A stretch of 56,064 nucleotides of DNA, from assembly GCF_937920395.1 (NCBI RefSeq), contig NZ_CALEVF010000065.1, forward strand, positions 1-56,064, read 5' to 3'. The position numbers were made by a program, and so were the translations under genes. A model generated the notes under the pieces. It searched no databases and had not been told where the DNA came from. It worked only from the letters and a program-made list of their open reading frames with translations. The first letter of the stretch is position 1. Each line of letters starts with the position of its first letter. The DNA comes from an uncultured Clostridium sp. GTDB taxonomy: Bacteria > Bacillota > Clostridia > Clostridiales > Clostridiaceae. Below are positions 50,358 through 56,064 of this stretch, in pieces.

Positions 50358-52010
50358 TTGGAAAAGTTCAAACCCGAAGTAAAAGACATCTCCATGTTTA
50401 AAGAAATAGCTCAAAATATGGTTAATCCTATGGAACTTCTTAGGGAAGCCATTAGCAATTCTCATGATGCAGATGCTAAAGCTATTTCAATAATTGTATA
50501 TAGAAATAATGTAGGAAAATTTATAATCGAAATTCAGGATGATGGTAAAGGACTATGTAAAGAGGAAATTCATAGATTCTTTAATCTTGGAGATTCAAAT
50601 AAAAATAAATTAGGAATTGGTGAAAAAGGATTAGGAACTAAAATATATTTTAAAAGCGATAAAATAGTACTTCAGACGCAAACTAGAAATAATGAGGCAT
50701 TCACAGCAACAATGGAGCACCCATGGGAGGCTTTGTGTGACAACCTATTGCCAGAATATGAAGTAGAAACAGTTTTGCCTCAAATGGGCAAAGGTGGTTC
50801 ATGTATAACCATTGAAGGATACATGATTGATAATCCTGAAAAATATTTTAACTTTGAAACAATAAAAGATTATGTATTATGGTTTACAGCCGCAGGAAGT
50901 TTTAAAACATATTTTGCAAACTATACTGAACTACATAAATATATTACTTGTATGCAGATAGCTCCTAGAATTTTTATTGAGGATAGAATAAATAATATAA
51001 AAGATGAAATTGCGGGCACCCATCAATTTCATCAACCTCAGGAGAAGCCCAAAATTGATCCAAATGAACCTATTTATAAAAGGTCTATAAATTATTGTAG
51101 GCATTTTGGACCTTATCATAGAGAAACAAATATTGATGGAGAATATGTTTCATTTCAAATGTATGGTACAATTTCTGGCACGAATTGCAGGAGAGAGATT
51201 GTAAAATTAAAACAAGGTGAAAGTCTAAAGTCTCGATTTGGGGTTTATCTTGCAAAAGATTTTATACCATTTACGAAGAAAAACAATATGGGTATGGATC
51301 TAGACTCTAACCATTATCATTTACTAATAAACTCTCAAGTTTTTGAATTGACGTCGGATAGAAACAATTTATCAAATCAGGATGATCCAAGGGTTAAGTG
51401 GGTATTTGATGAGGCAAAAAAAATCATTAGTGAGGATATCATTCCTTTAGTAGATGAGAGCTATTTTAGTTTAAGAAAGGCCGAAGAAATTGAATATATG
51501 GTAAATGAAAAGCAAAAGCAACTTGAAATTAGGTTAGATAATTTTGATAACATTGAGGATTTACTAGTAGATGAAATCCCAATTTCTAAAAAACCAGATA
51601 ATGAAGCACAGGTTGCATTACTTTTTTCTTCAATTATTTCAAACCCAAACATAAAACAATATATAAAACATATTGATAGAATTGGGAATTATTCACAGAA
51701 TTCTACTACAGACATGATTTGTTTCGATTTCGAGAAAAGAAAAGTTTTGGTTGAAATTGAGTATAAATTGAGCAATCTATTTAAGCATGAACATCCATAT
51801 GAAACTTTTGATTATGTTATTTGCTGGTATGTTGATCTTGATATTAATGAAAAAAAGATGTTGAAGGATGGGACAATACTAGGATTAACAAAAGAAAATC
51901 AGGAATGGATACTCAAATATGGGCCTCAAAAGATTATACCGGTGATTGAACTTAAAAACTTGATTAATAACTACAAAAGGGATAAATCAAAGAAGAAACT
52001 GCCTAGGTAA
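50358..52010 (+). CDS. GHKL ATPase with a C-terminal PD-(D/E)xK-like nuclease motif
   Basis: The product is about 550 residues from a TTG at 50358 with AGGTGA upstream; a GTG at 50349 gives three more. The ATPase motifs are PMELLREAISNSHDADAKAI near residue 24, QDDGKGLCKEE near 60, and GIGEKGLGTKIYFKSDK near 83. The C-terminal 140 residues contain an E near 416 (DNEAQVALLF), then D in TTDMICFD near 454, then VEIEYK near 468-473: the E-D-ExK order of PD-(D/E)xK nucleases. A nucleotide-switched nuclease is inferred. It is separate from, but probably functionally linked to, the GHKL ATPase on the other strand. Confidence 0.75.
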   Translation: MEKFKPEVKDISMFKEIAQNMVNPMELLREAISNSHDADAKAISIIVYRNNVGKFIIEIQDDGKGLCKEEIHRFFNLGDSNKNKLGIGEKGLGTKIYFKSDKIVLQTQTRNNEAFTATMEHPWEALCDNLLPEYEVETVLPQMGKGGSCITIEGYMIDNPEKYFNFETIKDYVLWFTAAGSFKTYFANYTELHKYITCMQIAPRIFIEDRINNIKDEIAGTHQFHQPQEKPKIDPNEPIYKRSINYCRHFGPYHRETNIDGEYVSFQMYGTISGTNCRREIVKLKQGESLKSRFGVYLAKDFIPFTKKNNMGMDLDSNHYHLLINSQVFELTSDRNNLSNQDDPRVKWVFDEAKKIISEDIIPLVDESYFSLRKAEEIEYMVNEKQKQLEIRLDNFDNIEDLLVDEIPISKKPDNEAQVALLFSSIISNPNIKQYIKHIDRIGNYSQNSTTDMICFDFEKRKVLVEIEYKLSNLFKHEHPYETFDYVICWYVDLDINEKKMLKDGTILGLTKENQEWILKYGPQKIIPVIELKNLINNYKRDKSKKKLPR

Positions 52011-52077
52011 AGTAATGTTATTGTCCATAATGCTTAACAAATTATGTGGATGATATTATCTTAATTAATCTATATCT

Positions 52078-52293
52078 CTATTCGTTTTTGTTATCTTTTA
52101 AATAATCAATAATATGTTTTTTAAAATCATCAAGGGCATAAAATGTTTGTCTGCCAAGTTCGTCAAAATCGTCTTTATCTAAATAGTCATTATTATGGCT
52201 TTGGCTGAATGTTTCTGTGTCAAAATCTATTTCTTTTCTAAAATTCGCTACACTTGTTTCTAGTGCGTTTTCTAAATCATTTATATTTTTCAT
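52078..52293 (-). CDS. small acidic protein
   Basis: The 71-residue protein has a very strong ribosome binding site (GGAGGAG) just before its ATG. It is rich in aspartate and glutamate, especially NNDYLDKDDFDELG in the middle, and is predicted helical at both ends. It converges on the GHKL-nuclease gene. I do not recognise the family. Its charge and position make an inhibitor, antitoxin-like or DNA-mimic role possible, but this is speculation. Confidence 0.6.
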   Translation of the reverse strand: MKNINDLENALETSVANFRKEIDFDTETFSQSHNNDYLDKDDFDELGRQTFYALDDFKKHIIDYLKDNKNE

Positions 52294-52567
52294 TTGCTCT
52301 CCTCCTTTATATTATAGTGAAATCTTTATTATTAGCTATGTTTATGAAGACTAAAGAGTGAACAATCATTACTAAAGTAGTTTATTATGAAGTATTTTAT
52401 ATTATTATAATAGTGTGTTGTAACAATGGTGAAGGATAAATATCTGATTTATCATTACTTTAATAGTTGTACTAGCAAAAGAGTTATGATTAATAAAGTT
52501 ACGAATAATGCAAGTGAATATATGCATAAATGAGGTTATAAGTAAGTTAACGGTAACTTAAAACAGA

Positions 52568-52611
52568 AATAAGACCACTGTGCATATTTAGTATTGCACA
52601 GCGGTCTTATT
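52568..52611. terminator. 17-bp hairpin, probable terminator for the - strand peptide gene
   Basis: AATAAGACCACTGTGCA (52568-52584) pairs with TGCACAGCGGTCTTATT (52595-52611) with one mismatch around a 10-nt loop. On the - strand it lies 53 bases after the small peptide gene and runs into a T-rich tail (TTCTGTTTT). Confidence 0.65.
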
Positions 52612-52663
52612 AATTATTTTATATTATTCTAATCATAGGAGAGGGAGAAAAAATTATTCCCTA

Positions 52664-52798
52664 TTATTTCCCAAATATTAATATCAATAGGCTAATTATT
52701 TTAAGTAATAAGTCTATTGATTTAAACCAATCTACTTTTTTTAAAGCAAATTTTAATTTCGAGAAGAATAGTTTTTTCTCCCAATCACGTTTATGCAT
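52664..52798 (-). CDS. 44-residue basic amphipathic peptide (new small gene)
   Basis: The - strand encodes MHKRDWEKKLFFSKLKFALK, then KVDWFKSIDLLLKIISLLIL and IFGK. A GGAGG ribosome binding site lies about eight bases before the ATG, and a strong hairpin follows. The first half is basic and amphipathic and the second half is hydrophobic, as in small membrane-active toxins or membrane peptides. Nothing else overlaps it on either strand. It could be a type I toxin, a small membrane subunit, or a remnant; a partner RNA is not identified. Confidence 0.5.
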   Translation of the reverse strand: MHKRDWEKKLFFSKLKFALKKVDWFKSIDLLLKIISLLILIFGK

Positions 52799-53165
52799 GA
52801 TTAGGCCTCCAATTTATATATTTAATTTATAGAATTATTATATGCAATTCTAAAACACAAGTAAAGAGTTAAATTATACCAAAGTTAATATATAACTATT
52901 TTATGTTGGGTTCTCGCCAATCTCTCTCTGAATCACATAAAGATAGCTTTATATTTAAGACTGCTAGTTGTTTCATTTAATGCTTCTTGCTGCTAACTCA
53001 TATATATGCATATGCATTAGTCATTATTTATTCATGTATCTAAAAACTATAGTTTATTGGTACATATTAATATTTGTATAATTATAAGAATCTATTATTA
53101 AAATGCCATATATAAACTAATAATTAGTTTCATAAATTACTAGAGAAATATTTTAGTAATATATA

Positions 53166-53312
53166 GGAGGTCTTCAGTCTTTTCTACAAGAGATAAAGGA
53201 AAATTATGAATGCTTGTTGAATTATGTAAAGAGAACAAATTACAAGACAATAAATAAAGAGAAAACAGAAACAACATTGAAAAAAATAGTTAAAAGTAGA
53301 TTATGCATATGA
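53166..53312 (+). other. coding remnant in the region 52799-53476
   Basis: One frame reads GGLQSFLQEIKENYECLLNY, continues VKRTNYKTINKEKTETTLKK and stops at 53310-53312. It is protein-like (charged, helical) with no start. The rest of the 678-bp stretch is AT-rich with no recognised feature. Confidence 0.3.
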
Positions 53313-53476
53313 GTTTAAAAAAATTTGAAACAGTTATTTAGTTCCTAAATAATATTGTACCAATTAAATTTGATTTAAAGAAATTACAAGAAGATACCTT
53401 ATTAATTTTAAAAATAGAAAGACCTCAATGTTTTTACACTTTTTTCTCAATTTAAATATGAAAGGAATTATGTAAT

Positions 53477-53677
53477 ATGAATGTTATTTTTAGTGGATAT
53501 AAGGGAATATCAGTTAATGAAGTAGATGATGAAATATATATAAGGCGTATTTTATCAGCTTGTTTAGTGATAGAGGAAAAACAATATGATCGTATAAATA
53601 AGAAACTGGTTAATGCTCCAAAAGGGTTTTGTGTAACAGATTTAATGGACGGTGAGTTTGTAAATTTCAAAAGATAA
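53477..53677 (+). CDS. hypothetical 66-residue protein
   Basis: The open frame begins MNVIFSGYKGISVNEVDDEI and includes LVNAPKGFCVTDLMDGEFVN. AAAGGAA lies eleven bases upstream of the ATG. Composition looks like a small soluble protein. The family is not recognised. It may be an intact small gene of the accessory region or a shortened relic. Confidence 0.45.
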   Translation: MNVIFSGYKGISVNEVDDEIYIRRILSACLVIEEKQYDRINKKLVNAPKGFCVTDLMDGEFVNFKR

Positions 53678-54065
53678 AGGTTGCAGAATTGGCTAAAAAA
53701 TAATACATGAGTTATTTATTACAAGAAGATTACTTAAGAAATGAGGGCTTTGTCGCGGATATTACACAAGGCGTAACAAAGATAGTAGTATATTGAAATT
53801 ATTTCAAACGATTCATTAGTAAATTTAGATTAAAATATTAAATGCGGCAACTCATTGATTGTGATGTCTTTTATCACACCTCATATTCAAAGCAAGAATG
53901 CTTTGAATATGAGGTGTATTTTAATTTAACTATAAAAATAACATATATCAAACTAAAGTTATGTTATTTTGAATACCTTGTTCATATTTAGGCAAAATCA
54001 ATAAAGTATGGAATAATTTAAAAATAGAGTGCACATGCTTTATTAAAGATGAAAAGGAGATACTG
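53678..54065 (+). other. 388-bp region without an intact gene
   Basis: It holds a 29-codon frame near 53707 (MSYLLQEDYLRNEGFVADIT...) without a ribosome binding site, the hairpin at 53876-53917, and presumably the promoter of the next gene. Nothing else is recognised. Confidence 0.4.
53876..53917. terminator. 19-bp perfect hairpin
   Basis: ACACCTCATATTCAAAGCA (53876-53894) and its exact complement at 53899-53917 flank an AGAA tetraloop, followed on the + strand by ATTTTAATTT. It fits a strong terminator of the gene at 53477. Confidence 0.75.
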
Positions 54066-55715
54066 ATGCTAACTGTAGAAGAATACATTACACAAATGAA
54101 GAAAAAGGATAAATTAGATGAGTTCGATTTTAAGAAACATGCTGAAAACATGTCAAAAACTATTAGTTATGTTATGGATTATTTTAATAACTATCTTGAC
54201 CCAGAAACTTATGATTATGAGAGTGTAAAAACTGAACAAACATTAGCAAAGATAAAGCATGAGGTTGAAAATGATAGACCTAAAAGTCAAGATTTTATAA
54301 TGCAGTATTATGTAAAAACTAAAACGCGTATAGATAGGTTATTAAAAAACACTATTAAAGATCTTAAATATATAGACTTGTTTTATACGAATGCTGACTA
54401 TGAAAAATTAGTAATTGACTTTTGCAATAGTTCGAAGATGCGAGCAACTGGAATAGATCAATATAAATGTGAACTTATAATATTAGCTGAAGAGATAAAG
54501 AAAAATCAAACTGAGAAACCTTCAATTTCTAACTTTAAGCTTTTAGATAATGGATTAGTTAGCTGGATACAGGAGACTTATCTGAAATATGGAGTTAATT
54601 TATATGAATTTGCAGAAAATATAACTTGGGATTATGATGAAAAGTATGTTGAACACATCTACAATAACTTTACAAAAGAGTCAAGTTATATTAATAACTA
54701 TAACCATAGATATAATGATGATGCATTTGGAATAGATCAAATATATAAAGAAAATATGCAACGTGTATTTATTGAAGGTAGAAAAGGTGAATTAGAAATG
54801 TTAATGATGCATGACTGGTTATTAAATACCATAAATGATGCTGAATATTGGTCTGAGTATGTAAATCTTTGTATTGAAACGGATAGGGTAAGTATGGTGC
54901 AAAATGTAAATGTACTTTTACCAGTCGTAAACAAAGGGATATTATATCCATCTGACATCAAAAGTAAGTTATGTTATGTAATAACTACTGATGGTACATT
55001 AAAGTCCAATCCAAGTAGTTCTTACATTATGAGACTTGCTTATAATAATGAATGCGATAGTATATGGAAGAACTCTGAGATGATGAACTTAGTAGTAAAT
55101 AATCTTAGTGATACATTCAAGAAGTATGAAAAACCTGATGTTTTAGAGTTAATACCCCCATTTCGATCTGAAACATATAATGAAGAAGAATTTTTTAAAC
55201 AGTATATGAAATTTGAAAAGAGTATGAAGAAATATACAGAGATGAAAATTGCCCTTGTAAATGGGCCATCTACAATTAGAAAAAAACAACATTATTTAGT
55301 GGAATCAATTGATGATATCATTAGAGTTAGGCGTATTATAAGAGAAATGAAATTTAAATTGAAAATAGTAATTGATATTTCTAAATTAGTAAATAATAAG
55401 AATTTTTCTAGGTACAGTTCTGAAGGTATATTTAATAAGTTAGCAGAAATTAGGAATTCAATTATAGGTATGCATATTACTGGTACACTTACTGGGCCAC
55501 ATATTTATGAAAAAATTTATAAGGACGATAAAGAATATCTTAATAAATTTGATTACCAACAAAGTTCAGATTATATTGAATGTTTATCTGCATGTTTGAA
55601 TGATAATCAATCTCGTTACTTAGTGCCTGATGATGTTAGAGATTGTGAGGCTCTTGAGGAGTTAATAGATAATCTTCTTGGTGGAGGATTTTCATTTAGT
55701 TACGAGGAGGCATAG
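54066..55715 (+). CDS. 549-residue protein of unknown function
   Basis: The start has an AAGGAGAT site six bases before the ATG. The N-terminal 200 residues are helical and charged. The C-terminal third contains strand-like segments (KIALVNGPSTIRKKQ, LKIVIDISKLVNN, SIIGMHITGTLTGP) that could form part of a TIM-barrel or Rossmann-like domain; the ISKL and MHITG pattern recalls the sugar-isomerase/endonuclease IV superfamily, but only weakly. No membrane segment is seen. It is followed two bases later by a helix-turn-helix gene, so the two form a unit, perhaps a defence or regulatory system. Confidence 0.55.
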   Translation: MLTVEEYITQMKKKDKLDEFDFKKHAENMSKTISYVMDYFNNYLDPETYDYESVKTEQTLAKIKHEVENDRPKSQDFIMQYYVKTKTRIDRLLKNTIKDLKYIDLFYTNADYEKLVIDFCNSSKMRATGIDQYKCELIILAEEIKKNQTEKPSISNFKLLDNGLVSWIQETYLKYGVNLYEFAENITWDYDEKYVEHIYNNFTKESSYINNYNHRYNDDAFGIDQIYKENMQRVFIEGRKGELEMLMMHDWLLNTINDAEYWSEYVNLCIETDRVSMVQNVNVLLPVVNKGILYPSDIKSKLCYVITTDGTLKSNPSSSYIMRLAYNNECDSIWKNSEMMNLVVNNLSDTFKKYEKPDVLELIPPFRSETYNEEEFFKQYMKFEKSMKKYTEMKIALVNGPSTIRKKQHYLVESIDDIIRVRRIIREMKFKLKIVIDISKLVNNKNFSRYSSEGIFNKLAEIRNSIIGMHITGTLTGPHIYEKIYKDDKEYLNKFDYQQSSDYIECLSACLNDNQSRYLVPDDVRDCEALEELIDNLLGGGFSFSYEEA

Positions 55716-55717
55716 AT

Positions 55718-56064
55718 ATGGAAATTGATGATATGAGCATCCTTGAACAAAGGAAGCAATTATATAATGAGGTTTGGAAAGAACCTATAGTAACAGTAGC
55801 AAAACGTTATGAAATCTCTGATACAGGATTACGTAAAAGATGTAGAAAGTTAGGTATTCCACTGCCACCGGCAGGCTATTGGGCTAAAATTAGTGTTGGT
55901 AAACCAGTGGTTAAAAAACCTAAGCTACCACCAATAAGAAGTAACGTTTCCCAAAATGGCGGTGAGGGACTAAAAAATAAAGAAGATAATAAGATTTTAA
56001 AGCTTATTAATGTTGATGATTTATCAGATGAAGTGCTCAAAGGATTAGACAGCTTAGATCTGTT
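55718..56064 (+). CDS. helix-turn-helix protein, cut by the window end
   Basis: The ATG at 55718 follows GAGGAGG and comes two bases after the previous stop. The 115 visible residues begin with a conserved DNA-binding block: LYNEVWKEPIVTVAKRYEIS near residue 16, then DTGLRKRCRKLGIPLPPAGY and WAKISVGKP. This LYxxVW...SDxxLxKxCrkxxIPxPxxGYWAK block recurs in proteins from mobile and defence regions. The linker rich in P and K follows, and the C-terminal part lies outside the window. Confidence 0.75.
   Translation, partial: MEIDDMSILEQRKQLYNEVWKEPIVTVAKRYEISDTGLRKRCRKLGIPLPPAGYWAKISVGKPVVKKPKLPPIRSNVSQNGGEGLKNKEDNKILKLINVDDLSDEVLKGLDSLDL

Noticed and set aside
54625..54645. GGGATTATGATGAAAAG resembling the attachment core
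   Set aside because: It encodes WDYDEK within the 549-residue protein and lacks the GATGTA hexamer in the right register, so it is not taken as a right end of the element.
1..56064. CRISPR arrays, tRNA or rRNA genes
   Set aside because: No regularly spaced direct repeats with unique spacers and no cloverleaf or rRNA sequence were recognised on either strand. A covariance-model scan would settle it for small RNAs.

Overview
The window is low-GC, AT-rich DNA whose genes have strong Shine-Dalgarno sites and sit almost entirely on the + strand. Protein families and codon use point to a Clostridium sensu stricto chromosome; the species cannot be told from the sequence alone. Core genes mark the backbone: rlmD (448-1803), a thyA-DHFR pair (10046-11337), a type II topoisomerase pair (parE/parC type, 33007-37986), a GtrA-family gene, and an M16 peptidase gene followed by the 5' end of a recJ-type gene.

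From about 2.0 to 32.4 kb lies a long co-directional array of small accessory genes, most with their own ribosome binding site and many with their own promoter or terminator. The families recur: GNAT acetyltransferases, VOC/glyoxalase proteins, NUDIX hydrolases, GrpB, GyrI-like proteins, SAM methyltransferases, a chloramphenicol-acetyltransferase-like enzyme, an erythromycin-esterase relative, an S66 (MccF-like) peptidase, a dCTP deaminase and an SdpR/SdpI pair. Among the intact genes lie many broken ones: an RpiA-HAD chimera, a RelA/SpoT half-domain, a truncated QueG-like gene, several GNAT fragments, a one-base-deleted sugar isomerase start, and an esterase with one nonsense codon. A 73-bp promoter-bearing sequence occurs twice, 10.7 kb apart. 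The pattern suggests a turnover hotspot for resistance and detoxification genes.

At 40.2 kb the recJ-type gene is cut at its GDYD motif by a Tn554-like element. The element encodes three consecutive tyrosine recombinases and a TnpC-like coiled-coil protein in a tightly packed operon. Immediately after them comes a complete recJ-type gene (46435-48198) with a diverged 5' end. A GGGGATTAYGAYRTA sequence lies at the left cut and at the equivalent codon of the complete gene, and includes GATGTA, which I recall as the Tn554 core. The element therefore either rebuilds recJ with a replacement 5' segment or carries a whole substitute recJ.

Right of recJ (48.4-56.06 kb) is what looks like a defence-type region: a GHKL ATPase gene on the - strand, a small XRE regulator gene, a divergent GHKL ATPase with a C-terminal PD-(D/E)xK-like nuclease motif, a small acidic protein, an overlooked 44-residue amphipathic peptide gene, three long hairpins, and a two-gene unit (549-residue protein plus a helix-turn-helix protein) that runs off the window. 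This may be cargo of the same element or an adjacent island.
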